Assembly: GCF_017654505.1 (NCBI RefSeq)
Contig: NC_054569.1
Span: 4,799,492 to 4,863,491, forward strand
Origin: Polyodon spathula
Taxonomy: Eukaryota; Chordata; Actinopteri; Acipenseriformes; Polyodontidae
DNA: 64,000 nucleotides
Reading direction: 5' to 3'
Positions 14,703 through 29,545 of the stretch are shown piece by piece. The position numbers and the translations under genes were made by a program. How positions within the stretch are numbered: the stretch's first letter is position 1; every line of letters starts with the position of its first letter. The notes below the pieces were generated by a model. The model was given only the letters and a program-made list of their open reading frames with translations, had not been told where the DNA came from and searched no databases.

Positions 14703-17700
14703 CATACTCTATCCTCGCAGAGGAAGACAGTGCACTGTGGCTAGTCCCGTCACACTGCACTGTGAATGGTTTCCCAATCTATCCACCTCTGTAAAATCCT
14801 AACTATCAGACAGTACTTTCCAAGCCTCAGAATCTGGATCAATGAAAGTGTAATCTTGGGGCTGAGCCTGCATTCTCCTGGTTATCACGACAGCTCAGAA
14901 CAGATTCCTAACAAGCGTGTTCTAAAGAGGGGCACCCCCTCGGAACGGGCCATTGCCATGACAGCGTGTCCGACTAGCCCCCTGTACGGACTCTGGGCGG
15001 GCCCTTCATTCAAAGAGGATTCTTTTTCCTACACCTCTCCCCCTCCTTTATCGTGCGTTTCTCGTGATCGCAGAACAGACTGGAAATGATTTTAATTGTT
15101 TCACGAGGCAAATCCATCAGGGTGAAGTCATCTTGTTTACAAGGGCGTCCCGGGGAACAACGCAGAAGCCAACAGTTGCACGCAGTTGTACAATTAAAAC
15201 TAAATAATTACCATGACTGATTGATTAAAGCAGCTAGATTAAAACACTGAAATTTAAACAGTGAGATAACATGCAGTACAGTAGCTCTGCAATTCCCCAC
15301 AGCTACTGAGCAATTTAAAAGCATTACAGAACAGGCCTGCTTTGAACAAGAGCGTGGCTTCCACAAAGTAAGAGTATTCAGAAGCACAACTTGAAATACC
15401 GTGAGTTTCTGCAGCACTGGCACTAGTTCAGCACGTTCTGCATGCCACGGTGCGAGATTGTGAACGCATCTGTCATTTTCAATAAAGGCAAACCATTTGA
15501 AATAAACAACTAACCTGAAAGCCAGATGAGGCGGGTCACTCAATCATCACAGTCCTTTTCCACACTTGACTTCACTATTAAGAGTACTCTGTGGGGAAAT
15601 GCAACAGGAAGCCCCTGCAAAGCACACCGGCCTTCCTGGATACACCCTGTGCATAATTTATGACAGCAAATAAACAGATGATAGAGGTTGGAACTTGAAT
15701 GAGAACAGAATATTCTGAACATCGATGGCTTTGGAAACCTCGAACCAAAGGTTCAAATGAGGTGAAAAACTTGGTTTGGAGAAACAGCAGCGTTTCTACC
15801 ACTCAGCCATGCTGCATGAGCCTGGAATACAGATTTCAACAAAACAGGACTGCATTCGTATTGCATCTGTCACAGTCGAGGCAAAACACTGAATCACGTG
15901 TTTGCAAGAGCAAAGCAGAAAGTCTTGGGTAAAAACGCCAACAGTTTCAGAATCCCTAGTGGAACACTGCAGGCTATTCCAAACCGCAGAAGCCCCGTCC
16001 TCTTCTAAACTCCAGTTCTCTATACCCAAAGCAGTCATAAACTCAAGGATCGAAGGGATTGATTTGACTGACAAGATGCAAGTAGTAACTGGGACAATTA
16101 GCATTACATGATTTAAAACCAGAATCAATGAGTTGCAAACCTGGTAATCGCATATGGAACCAGTCAACTTGGAGGATTTGACATTGCTGGTCTGCAGTCT
16201 GATTCATGCTGATCAATCAAACCAGCCATACAGTGTGTGTCTTCTTAAGATAGCCGATGTGTTCCCTCCTGTAACCCAGCATCTCCTAAACATTATGCAT
16301 GTGTACCAAGGAGACCAAAAATAAAACTGCATGCAAATTGTCAGGGCGTCAGCATCCAGCAACTGGATTGAAAGAGGAGTGCCAAGTTCAAAACTGAGGA
16401 GCCCGGTCAGCTTATTAAGCAAATGCAAAGCAATTAAAAAAACAAGCCTCGAGTCAGCAAAGATCCCGCGCCAACGCAATTAATATCACTCACAGCAGAA
16501 TGACGAGCCAAGACCGGGCCCAAGAACACGAACTCTTATTGACACGAGAGAAGGCAATACCACTGAAGGTGCGGTCAGTATCAGCAGGGCTTATCCAGAT
16601 TAAAAATCCAAGTGCCCTGCTCACCTGCTGTAACACAGCTTGCTTCCAGAACATGCTCTGCATTGCTGTCTAGTCCTCACTGTGCTGCAGCTACAGCAAT
16701 AGCACATTAATGAGGTCAAAGCGGGTCTCCTGGTCTGCTGGCACCGTTTCTTGCATGTTGTATTTCAATACATGTTCGTTACTGAATAAATTAGAATCTA
16801 GGTTACTGATGGTTAGTTAACACGATGCACAGAAAGGAACAGCACTCTGCTAACGTGTGTCACACTGCAGGACACAGAACTGTATGGTTACCACAGGGCT
16901 ACAACAGGGGGAACACTTTCAATGCAACACACACACACACACACACACATACGTTGCATAAAACAGGTATACATTTTGTTTGTCTTATGGGGCACAGACA
17001 ATGCATATACATTAATAATAAATGATACATTTCACAAGTGCTTATGTTTGGATAAGCTGTAAACTGTTGTTCTATTTAATGAGTTCAGATTGAAACGTGG
17101 ATGTTTCTTGCTGAAGCAGTGCGGTAGTTTGCAGTGTCTGTGTGGAAGGGTAAAGGGGGGTGGCACACACAGCCCGGTCTTGCTCTGCAGTGCTTGGCAT
17201 TGCTCTGCAACAGCATCGTCCACAATGGGCAGCTCCTTTCTAATTTGCTTCGCCCTCACCTTACAGCACCGTGTTATTACACCACGCAGCGGCGCCCCAA
17301 CTACAGAACTGGAATTAATATCAAGCGGTCGCTTCTTTTTAATTCTTTTTTTAAGTGACAGGCATCGTTTTTTATCAATGACGATTCCGTGAACGGAGTC
17401 ACTAAAGATCAGTAAACAATCCAGTCATTTACACTGTAACGAATTGCGTGGTTTCCATTTTCTGCCGTCATTTACAACAACAACAACAACAGCAAAATCA
17501 ATCCAACAACACAAAATGAAGTTGTAAATAATCCCATTGTGGCATATTACAAGCCGGCAGCTCATTGGATGAAAGTGACATCGGGCGTCACAACACCACG
17601 AAATGAAAAGCGCAAAGAAAATACTTTACATAAAGCTTTATACATTTAAAAAACAAATAAATAAATACAACTATTTGAGGGGACGGTTAAACTCCCACCT

Positions 17701-17781
17701 GCAACTTTACAAAAACATACATTTCCCTTTTAAAACCACAAAGTAGAGCAGATTGCAATGTAATTCTGAGCACGTAGTAGC

Positions 17782-19079
<1,298 letters not shown>

Positions 19080-19339
19080 AGCTACAGTTAATGCAAGCCG
19101 TGTGTACATTTCTAATTGATAAATACAGTCTTACCGTGTTACTGTCAGGAAATGATCACTGTCAATGTATTTTTTTTTTTTTTTTATCTTCTTCCACTCA
19201 TCCTTCACAGGATCTGCAACTGAAAGAGCCACAACCGCCGCCTCCAGAAAATCGCATTATAATGAAATTAATGAAAGGGGGGGGGGTGGAAAAAACAATC
19301 CGGATAAAATTAACAAACGAAAACAAACGAACCCCAGCC

Positions 19340-19725
19340 GAGGCGGATATTTAAAGTGCTATTTACAAAAGCCCTTGTTAAAAGCGCTGCTGCAGTAATG
19401 CAGACCGGACTGCAAGCTGTCCCGGTTAAGCACAGTCCACACCAGCGCCGACACCCTGCTGTCCCTTCAGCTTCGGCTCCTGCTGCTGCTTCTTTCCAGC
19501 AGCGGTTTGAACTATATCCCAGAGTCGCCGCGTTTCGTCCACTTTCTTATCATTTTATCAATGGCTGCAGATTAGCGTTGTTATCTGCTTTCAGCCGCTC
19601 TCTCCGCGCCGCGTCTCCATGCGGAGCTTCGCCTCTTTATATCTGCGAGTCACTCAGCCTCAGCGTGCGCGCAGCCGGTGACAGGGACCGGCTCGCCACG
19701 GGAGCGCGCCCTCAGATATTACTCC
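19340..19725 (-). promoter_or_regulatory. CpG-rich block, candidate minus-strand promoter
   Basis: This block is visibly richer in CG dinucleotides than its surroundings (for example GTCGCCGCGTTTCG, CTCCGCGCCGCG and GCGTGCGCGCAGCC). On the minus strand a TATAAA (RC of 19636-19641) is followed downstream by GC-rich sequence, as in a TATA promoter with a start near 19605-19611. In mammals, as I recall, ARHGAP32 lies upstream of BARX2 and is transcribed away from it, so a minus-strand first exon here would fit. I recognise no ARHGAP32 coding exon in the window. Confidence 0.3.
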
Positions 19726-19735
19726 TCTTCTTCTT

Positions 19736-19736
19736 A

Positions 19737-19790
<54 letters not shown>
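19736..19790 (+). repeat. (ATT)n microsatellite
   Basis: Pure TTA/ATT tract of about 55 bp just after the CpG-rich block. Confidence 0.97.
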
Positions 19791-20603
19791 TAAGTTTTCT
19801 TTTGGTAACATTTATTTTACATTAAGACGGACACGTTGTGCATCAAAACACATCAATTGTTTATGCATGTCCCATGAGTACTAATCATTGCTCTCACGTC
19901 CCTCTTCATTAAAATATATTAACTGAATTAAGGATCGAGAATGGAATTGTCATCGGCTGCGAGAGCGAGCGTCATAGCTGTGGGAGAGTAGATGCCAGTT
20001 CCAGCAGTGTGGATATTGACAGCACAGCAGCTGTGCGGGGAGAGAGACCGCGCTCTGCTGGAGCAGAGATTCAGGTCCGTCAAGTTTTATTTGTTTCATT
20101 CTCTTAGTCTCTTACGTCAGACATGCAAAACACGATACAGCAATATCTGATTAATCCCAATATCTCAATACATGATTATTATGTTAACAATTCTGTCCTG
20201 TTCAAATACACAGGGGATTGATCTCACGCATTCAAGATCTGTTCTTGCACAGCAAAACTAAAATTGGTATAGGGCTGATGCGTTTTACTTGGTCTTAACG
20301 GGCAGTAACCTGAAATATTTGTTTAAACTTCTTCTTCTGCTGCTGCTGTATACTGAGCTCATGAAATATCCTGTTTGTGCAGAGCCAGGGGGCAGCAGGA
20401 ATAAAGCAGTGGCCTGCGTCACAGAGATGAGCGCAAGTGTAACTGGACTGAGGAGGAAACACGACGGGACGTCCAGACGACAGGGCCGGAAGCCATGCAG
20501 GATACACATGCCTGTGAGCTGAAACACAGCAAGAATCTCAGTGAGACTTGCACACACATCACGGGAATGCAAATGACATCTCTGTGTATGTATCCTGAAG
20601 TAT
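19791..20603. other. Intergenic, nothing recognised
   Basis: Single-copy sequence. The first 300 bp still contain several CG dinucleotides (for example GCTGCGAGAGCGAGCG at about 19955). No open frame resembles a known protein. Confidence 0.4.
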
Positions 20604-21370
20604 AAAGAAACAAGCCACAAAACCCATCTTCAACACCACAAAAGGGAGCCCAGTGAGAATAACCCTTGCAGTGTTGAGATTAAGAGGAGAGGTGCTGTGC
20701 AATTTCTTAAACCTTGATTAGTGCTGCTTTAAAGCTAAACACACCGCAGAGCACTGGGTGGCTGAGCAAGAGGTCTTCGTGTGAAATGTGAAATTTACAA
20801 ATGCAGGAAGTATTGATCTCCTTGAGTGATCTGCGTGTAGCGACGCCAGGAGAATGAACACCCACGCACACAGTACAAGGAACGTGTGTTTGCTTGTGGC
20901 GACTTCATCATCTTCACGTCATTGTTTTTACAACAGCGCCATCTAGTGGATAACGGAGCTAATTAAAATAGATATTTTCCAAAGAGTCACTTTTAGATAC
21001 AAAGTATATTTCTGTTGTGAAAGAAACACAAACCAACAAAAACTATTTCAGCTAAAGAAACAAGCCACAAAACCCATCTTCAACACCACAAAAGGGAGCC
21101 CAGTGAGAATAACCCGTGCAGTGTGAGATTAAGAGGAGAGGTGCTGCGCAATTTCTTAAACCTTAGTGCTGCTTTAAAGCTACTGGGTGCTGTCTTCGTG
21201 TGAAATGTTTACAAATATATGCGTGTAGCGACGCCAGGAGAAGAACACCCCCGCACACAGTGGGTATATGACTTCATCATCTTCATATAGGTCTTCATGT
21301 GAAATGTATATATATATATACGGAGCTAAAATAGATATTTTCCAAAGAGTCACTTTTAGATATAAAGTAT
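20604..21370 (+). repeat. Imperfect direct duplication with eroded second copy
   Basis: Copy 1 is about 20604-21010 and copy 2 about 21054-21370. They start with the same AAAGAAACAAGCCACAAAAC and end with the same TTTTCCAAAGAGTCAC segment. Copy 2 is about 90 bp shorter through many small internal losses (GATT, the AAACACACCGCAGAGC stretch, GAAAT and others). It also has a repeated GTCTTC-TGTGAAATG piece and a TA run. This pattern suggests either a decayed tandem duplication or a badly resolved assembly segment. Confidence 0.85.
20934..20949 (-). promoter_or_regulatory. CTCF-like motif
   Basis: The minus strand reads CCACTAGATGGCGCTG, a full match to the CTCF core consensus. The motif lies in copy 1 of the 20.6-21.4 kb duplication and is missing from copy 2. 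Confidence 0.4.
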
Positions 21371-22335
21371 AAATTATATAAATTCGGTGTTTTTCTAAAA
21401 AGCTGAATGTTCCAGCACGTATCGGCCTGTAGGTGTTTACAGCATCTCCCTCTACTGGTGAAGGAGAGATATTGCAGCATGGAACAGAATTAACAGAACT
21501 GTTTGATGATAATAATACATACAGTATAAATTTTTAGTAAATATAGAAGTCAGGGATATCTCAGAAACACGCTGTATTTCATAGGTTATATTGGGACATG
21601 TGTATTACAAATTGTAACCCTATCCTGGCGGCCCTGGCGGGGTTTCTGTTTTATGTTCGTGTTGAATGAATGCTTGAATTGAAATGTAGTTGGAAAACGT
21701 CGATTTTCTTTTCTTTCACAGCCCCTAATTAGCACTCGTGCTGGGAGAATGTTAAAGCAGTCTCTGTTTGAAGTTCTGGTCTCTTGAATAATGAGAAAGT
21801 AGCATGCTGGCTAGTTATTTGTGATTGAGTGTCTACAGACACCGTGTGCGTTGCTGACGTGTCCTCTATTTCTTCGAGTCCTGAGATGTGTTCAATCAGT
21901 CTATCTGCACAGTGGCAGTGTGTATCCAAGGCTAACGGCGTCTGTTGCCCAGCAACAGCAGGTAGAGGCACCAGGATTCATAGACCACGGCATGGGTGCT
22001 GAATAGTCTTGCACAGTTGCTGACGCCGGTAAGTGTTATTGCATTAGCTTCATATGTTCAAGAACGGTGACTTTCTAATCACCCTGCTTGGAATTTGATA
22101 CCTACTTTGGGAAATGTCTCCAATGAAGAACACCCCCTCTCCAGTACTGGGAAAGCCAATGTAAAGCATGGGCCCCGGCATGTTTCTTTTAATTGATTCA
22201 TCTGGCTGGCGTCTGTGTGTCACAGTGAGGGGATTATCGGCTACGGAGCTCGACCCCATGGGCTTTTTATAGACGACTCTTGTGAACCTCAGCGACCGAG
22301 GTGCTCTTCACCGGGGGCAGCCCCCTGGCCTGCAC
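21371..22335. other. Intergenic, nothing coding recognised
   Basis: Single-copy sequence with a weaker minus-strand CTCF-like site at about 21446-21459 (CCAGTAGAGGGAG). No gene recognised. Confidence 0.4.
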
Positions 22336-22594
22336 GCCGCTCCCCTGGACCGCACCCCGCTCCCCTGGACCGCACCCCGCTCCCCTGGACCGCACCCCGC
22401 TCCCCTGGACCGCACCCCGCTCCCCTGGACCGCACCCCGCTCCCCTGGACCGCACCCCGCTCCCCTGGACCGCACCCCGCTCCCCTGGACCGCACCCCGC
22501 TCCCCTGGACCGCACGCCGCTCCCCTGGACCGCACCCCGCTCCCCTGGACCGCACGCCGCTCCCCTGGACCGCACCCCGCTCCCCTGGACCGCG
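22336..22594 (+). repeat. 20-bp GC-rich minisatellite
   Basis: Thirteen units of CGCTCCCCTGGACCGCACCC with period 20. Some units have ACGCCGC instead of ACCCCGC. All frames stay open across it, giving Pro/Arg-rich and Gly/Arg-rich artefactual proteins. Confidence 0.98.
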
Positions 22595-23126
22595 GCGCTG
22601 TTCGCCCGAACACCCCATAGCAGAGGCCACCCTTACCAAAGGGAAAGAGGAAACGTGTTGGTTCTGCTGCTCTTTACCACATCTTCCACCAGAACTTCAA
22701 ACACGCAGCTGTGAGATAATAACCGGGCTGTGTAAACACGCCCACAGCTCATCACGATGCAGAGATGTACTTTCCAGGTTTCGAGCAATTCATCGAGTCT
22801 GCTTCTTTATTTATTTATTTTGGCGAATCCTACAGCCTGGTATAGGCTGGCAGTTTATCAATGACAGTATTGCGATTACATTCACCCTCCGCTCTCCTCA
22901 GTTTGAAGGTAATAGTGACACCTGCTGGTGAAGGATAGATAACCCTCGTATTCATTCATAAACAATAATTGAGCAATTCCAAGCGCGTTCCTGCATGGAG
23001 CATAATAAACACTTCGCAGTTCGGGTTAAATATACCGGTCTTATTTATTATTTCACGGTGTATGATTTTTACAATCGTGCGAGTGGTTTGGGGGTCTGTT
23101 GTTCCAATGTTGCAGTTTACCAGTAA

Positions 23127-23163
<37 letters not shown>

Positions 23164-23212
23164 TAATACCAGGGCCGTGCTTGATTACACCGCATTGCGG
23201 ATCTGTATTTGC
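22595..23212. other. Intergenic with AAT microsatellite
   Basis: Single-copy DNA containing a weak CTCF-like match on the minus strand (CCAGCAGGTGTCA, about 22917-22929) and an AAT tract at 23126-23163. No gene recognised. Confidence 0.4.
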
Positions 23213-23435
23213 AAGCATTTCAAGGACGCATTGCACAGTGGAAAACATGTTTAAATACGCGCTCCAGCTGGCGTGGCAGTGGCTCCAGTCGCTGGCAGCA
23301 GTGGCTCCAGTCAAGCTGTAACGCCGGTCTTGCAGAAGCATTTCAAGGACGCATTGCACAGTGGAAACATGTTTAATACGCGCTCAGCTGGCAGCAGTGG
23401 CTCCAGTCAAGCTGTTTAACGCCGGTCTTGTCAGA
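23213..23435 (+). repeat. About 120-bp direct duplication
   Basis: Copy 1 (about 23213-23335) and copy 2 (about 23336-23435) share AAGCATTTCAAGGACGCATT and the GTGGCTCCAGTCAAGCTGT segment. Copy 2 lacks single bases in runs (AAAAC to AAAC, TTAAAT to TTAAT, CTCCAG to CTCAG) and one internal 20-bp stretch. Confidence 0.85.
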
Positions 23436-23520
23436 CAGTAACACGCGGGCGCTTGTAAAGGCCGCTCCGTTCCAGTGCGATGCTGCTGTCACTCACACTA
23501 TACAGGTGAGCATCACCTTA

Positions 23521-23637
23521 TTAAACATCACACGCCACTTGTGCTCATATAAACATCACACGCCACTGGTGCTCATATAAACATCACACGCCACTGGTGC
23601 TCATATAAACATCACACGCCACTGGTGCTCATATAAA
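23521..23637 (+). repeat. 28-bp short minisatellite
   Basis: Four units with core ACATCACACGCCACTGGTGC then TCATATAA. The first has CTTGTGC in place of CTGGTGC. Confidence 0.93.
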
Positions 23638-25520
<1,883 letters not shown>

Positions 25521-25524
25521 GAGT

Positions 25525-25940
25525 TTGTTTTTACTTGCGGTATTATTAACAGCACGTTGTAGCTGTGAGCATCGGAACCGGAGTGCCTCAAGCCGAGCAG
25601 TGTGGAGCTGCAGCGCGGATTCAAAGAGCGCCCCTTTGCAGAACACGGACCGAGACAGACCGCAGCAGGAGCGCTCGCTCGCCGCTTACACGCACCGGAA
25701 TGGCCCGCTCGCTCACTTCTCCTCTTTGAAGATCACGGAGGGGCAGATATTTTTGAACTGGTTTTGCAATTCTTTGGTTTGTTAAAGTCAAAACTGGGAT
25801 AATTCTACTGCTTTCAGATGCAAACGGTTTCACCGCGGCACGTTCTATCTGTAGGGGAGCCCGCGGCTGGTTGCCACATTTTTTACTTTTTATTATTTCC
25901 CGCAATCTGCTGCCACGCTGCGAGGACATGTTTTTGCTTT
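25525..25940. other. GC/CpG-rich block, possible promoter or noncoding exon
   Basis: After 900 bp of AT-rich DNA, the block 25560-25730 is rich in CG (GCAGCGCGGATTC, GAGCGCTCGCTCGCCGC and others). It lies about 4 kb upstream of the BARX2 start. It could be an upstream promoter, a noncoding exon or a small CpG island. Open frames on both strands are short and unrecognised. It is followed by a T35 run at 25970-26004. Confidence 0.25.
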
Positions 25941-25962
25941 TACAGTAGACAATAATGCAACA

Positions 25963-26004
<42 letters not shown>

Positions 26005-26008
<4 letters not shown>

Positions 26009-27705
26009 ATCAAAGTTTCCACTGTGTACAAAGACGGAAAAAGTTGTATTTTTACTTTTTATGTGAACATAAAAAATACAGACCTCTATATATTTGAAAT
26101 GTTGACCCTATGCTACGGAATAATAGCACAGCCTCCACAGAACCAGAGGACAAACAGGGAATAATTTAAATAAGCGTTACTTGGCGACAGATCCCACATT
26201 TTGGTGTAAAAAAGTAGAAAGAAAAAATATAAGACTTCTTCCTATAGGATTTACATGTGACAACCAACCCCCAAAACTATGAGACAACCTGCCCCAGCCA
26301 CACTTCACATGATAATTGAATTCTCTCAGGACTACTGGGAGAACCTACTGGTTTTGTTTTAACACCAAAAGATAGCCAGTATCTGGCTCTATTTAACATG
26401 GCCACCAGTTCAAACAAACTCCAATACTACTAAGAGTTAAAACATTAATAAAAAGACATGCATTTTTAATTTGGATATGAAAAAAAATGAAATATGTGCT
26501 AACCTTTATGTTAGATGGAATTGATCTCAAATTACAAGATGGTTGAGTTCCAGACAATAGAACCCACATTTCAGTGTTAGTGTCACCTGCCTGCGCTCTC
26601 TAGTGTCATAGCTATGAGCGCTGTGACAACGAACCCGTGTGACAACGAACCCCGGTCTCCCCTGTGCGCTACTTAATGCGGGCTTATTTACAGAAACGAG
26701 AGGCTTTCAGTCTATTTATACAATACATTTAAAACGATGTCCCGTTTAGTTACTAATTCATAGCGATGTTTATGAAAATAATATACAACTTGCATTTGTA
26801 TTTTAAGGTATAAATAATCAATGTTCTGCAATTTAAAACAAACAGTATAAGAATACTTGCAGAACATGTGTCTGTACAGCAGCTCTGAGAGAACACATCG
26901 ATTGAATATGGATATTTCAGTCCTACACTATTAGCTACAGCTAAATGTTCTTTCTTTCTGCTGCTGTTTTGAAATCGCGTCCTGTCGTTTGCTAATGACG
27001 GAGTTAAGTGCGAACCCTTTTCACAATGTTTTCAGAAACGCGCTCCACCTGTGAGAAACGACCTCGAGAAAAGACACTGGACAGCAGAGCCAGCACGCCG
27101 GGTCTCACACAGCCCAGGCTTCCAGACAAACAACCCTGCATCCCGTTAGCACAGCTGCCCATCTAATGCCATTTCGTTTTCTACACTTTTTAACAATATA
27201 ATTAAGGGAAACGGCTCCGGCTTCGTTTCAGTAAAGTCCTCTTGCAAAAATGTTTTGACAGTGCATCTTGCGTTCAATCAAATGTTAATAACAGGGTGTT
27301 GTGCGGAGACAAAACATAATTATAGCGCACATTAACAGCAAGAAACATCACGATCAAGCTGCTGTCAAAGACAACACCTGCAAAACGAGTGTAGCGCATT
27401 GCATAGACTGTACCCTTTTAAAGAATACAAATAGAGACATAAATACACAGATACCCGGCACATGCAATAGACAAATCAACAAACAAACAGCAACAACACA
27501 AACTCACTAACACAGTGAAAACATGCGGGAAGAAAATCCCATTAATAACTGCAGAAAACGGGCATTTTTCATTTGCTTTTTATATAAATTATATCCAATA
27601 ATATAAGAAAATAAATATACGAATATTTACTTAACATTTGGTTCGTATTGTTAAATATAAATCCAACAATATTTTCTGCTTTGTTTTCTGTTTGCAGGTT
27701 TAAAA

Positions 27706-27745
<40 letters not shown>

Positions 27746-27793
27746 TAATAATAATAATAATAATAATAATTATAACTACATAATATTTTTGTA
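26005..27793. other. Intergenic, nothing coding recognised
   Basis: AT-rich single-copy DNA with a short GTGACAACGAACCC tandem pair at about 26622-26650 and an AAT array at 27711-27770. Confidence 0.45.
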
Positions 27794-28631
27794 GCTTTGT
27801 GCTCACTGTATAAATCAATGTAATGCAATGATGAAGAATACAATTCGTTCTATTGAAGATATTAGAGCTTTGCAAAATCAATGTAATGCAATGATGAAGA
27901 ATACAATTCGTTCTATTGAAGATATTAGAGCTTTGTGCTCACTGTATAAATCAATATGAAGAATACAATTCGTTCTATTGAAGATGTTAGAGCTTTGTGC
28001 TCACTGTATAAATCAATATGAAGAATACAATTCGTTCTATTGAAGATATTAGAGCTTTGTGCTCACTGTATAAATCAATATGAAGAATACAATTCGTTCT
28101 ATTGAAGATATTAGAGCTTTGTGCTCACTGTATAAATCAATATGAAGAATACAATTCGTTCTATTGAAGATATTAGAGCTTTGTGCTCACTGTATAAATC
28201 AATATGAAGAATACAATTCGTTCTATTGAAGATATTAGAGCTTTGTGCTCACTGTATAAATCAATATGAAGAATACAATTCGTTCTATTGAAGATATTAG
28301 AGCTTTGTGCTCACTGTATAAATCAATATGAAGAATACAATTCGTTCTATTGAAGATATTAGAGCTTTGTGCTCACTGTATAAATCAATATGAAGAATAC
28401 AATTCGTTCTATTGAAGATATTAGAGCTTTGTGCTCACTGTATAAATCAATATGAAGAATACAATTCGTTCTATTGAAGATATTAGAGCTTTGTGCTCAC
28501 TGTATAAATCAATATGAAGAATACAATTCGTTCTATTGAAGATATTAGAGCTTTGTGCTCACTGTATAAAACAACATGAAGAATACAATTCATTCCATTG
28601 AAGATATTAGAGTTTTGTGCTCACTGTATAA
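27794..28631 (+). repeat. 62-bp AT-rich minisatellite
   Basis: Thirteen units contain GAAGAATACAATTCGTTCTA, then TTGAAGATATTAGAGC and GTGCTCACTGTATAAATC. The period is 62 (AAGAATAC at 28021 and 28083). The first units carry an extra GTAATGCAATG, and one lacks the CTCACTGTATA part. The middle units are nearly identical, suggesting recent homogenisation. The array ends about 1.1 kb before the BARX2 start codon. Confidence 0.97.
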
Positions 28632-28898
28632 CTAGTGACCCAAAGAGAAGTTTACACAGGCCAGTGCAAACCTTTGCAATAAGATCCAATATAAGGGCAT
28701 CTTCATTGTCTGCAGTATTACTATTGCAATGCCAGGAGCAACGTGTTTGTACCTGCCGTCTTTATCAAAACTGGAAATCAGCACACGCACCGAGAAACTC
28801 TCTCGAAGGGTTGCAGGAGCCCTCGCTCCACGGTAAAATGAACGCTTCGTTATCTAATCTGTGCGTTACTGACGATCTTGCTGCGGTTGAGCCGCACT

Positions 28899-28977
28899 GA
28901 TCTATCTATCTATCTATCTAAACTATATCTATCTATCTAGATATCTATCTATCTATCTATCTATATATATATACATG

Positions 28978-29062
<85 letters not shown>

Positions 29063-29095
29063 CTATATATATATTATATATATATATATATTGCA
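28899..29095 (+). repeat. CTAT and TA compound microsatellite
   Basis: CTAT repeats (28899-28965) pass into a TA array (about 28961-29092), interrupted by ACATGGAA and ATCTA. Confidence 0.95.
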
Positions 29096-29406
29096 TAACA
29101 TAGATTGCTTTTTTTAACAGTTTAGTTCTAGATCAGAGATTTAACTCAAAGGTGGCGTTTGCCTTCATCGAATATATAACTATTGAATAAACTAAGTTTA
29201 CGCAGGTCGTGCCATTGCCTGTAATACACGCACCGCAATAAATACGCATGACAAAACAGTGTTGTCACATTGAGAGCGCTCAAGCGACAGCTCGTTTGGA
29301 CTGCTTGATAAAAAGGCAGATCTCTTTATTTGGTCTGAGCACAGGAAAGGTGTCTCCGGCGACAAACAGCAAGCGGAGAAGGGCAGGCAGCGAGGGAGAA
29401 GCTCTC

Positions 29407-29419
29407 TGATTGACAGCTG
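29407..29419 (+). promoter_or_regulatory. PBX/MEIS composite site overlapping a CAGCTG E-box
   Basis: TGATTGACAG at 29407-29416 exactly matches the known PBX-MEIS/PREP decamer, and CAGCTG at 29414-29419, a myogenic-type E-box, overlaps its last three bases. The site lies about 310 bp upstream of the BARX2 start codon. Function is inferred from motif and position. Confidence 0.4.
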
Positions 29420-29545
29420 CGCTGTCCCGCGTCGGGATTGTGGAGTTCTTGATGAGGGGATGGTTTATATAGTCGGGGCTCCAGGGCACTCTGTATCAGA
29501 GCTCATAATAACACAGCTCCTGTCGACAGACAGACCAAGAGCGGA

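Larger units (their letters stand above)
28632..29545. other. BARX2 proximal upstream region
   Basis: This holds a short single-copy stretch (28632-28898), a CTAT/TA microsatellite (28899-29095), then about 450 bp of non-repetitive and increasingly GC-rich sequence approaching the promoter (29280-29545). Short open frames in it resemble no protein I know. Confidence 0.5.

Noticed and set aside
15796..16167. Minus-strand frame with WNSL...RDSE resembling a LINE C-terminus
   Set aside because: Only a few residues match, there is no conserved 3' tail after it, and the rest is unlike any reverse transcriptase.
22215..22931. Pro/Arg-rich frame of 238 codons and Gly/Arg-rich minus-strand frames
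   Set aside because: They span the 20-bp GC-rich minisatellite and show no conserved domain.
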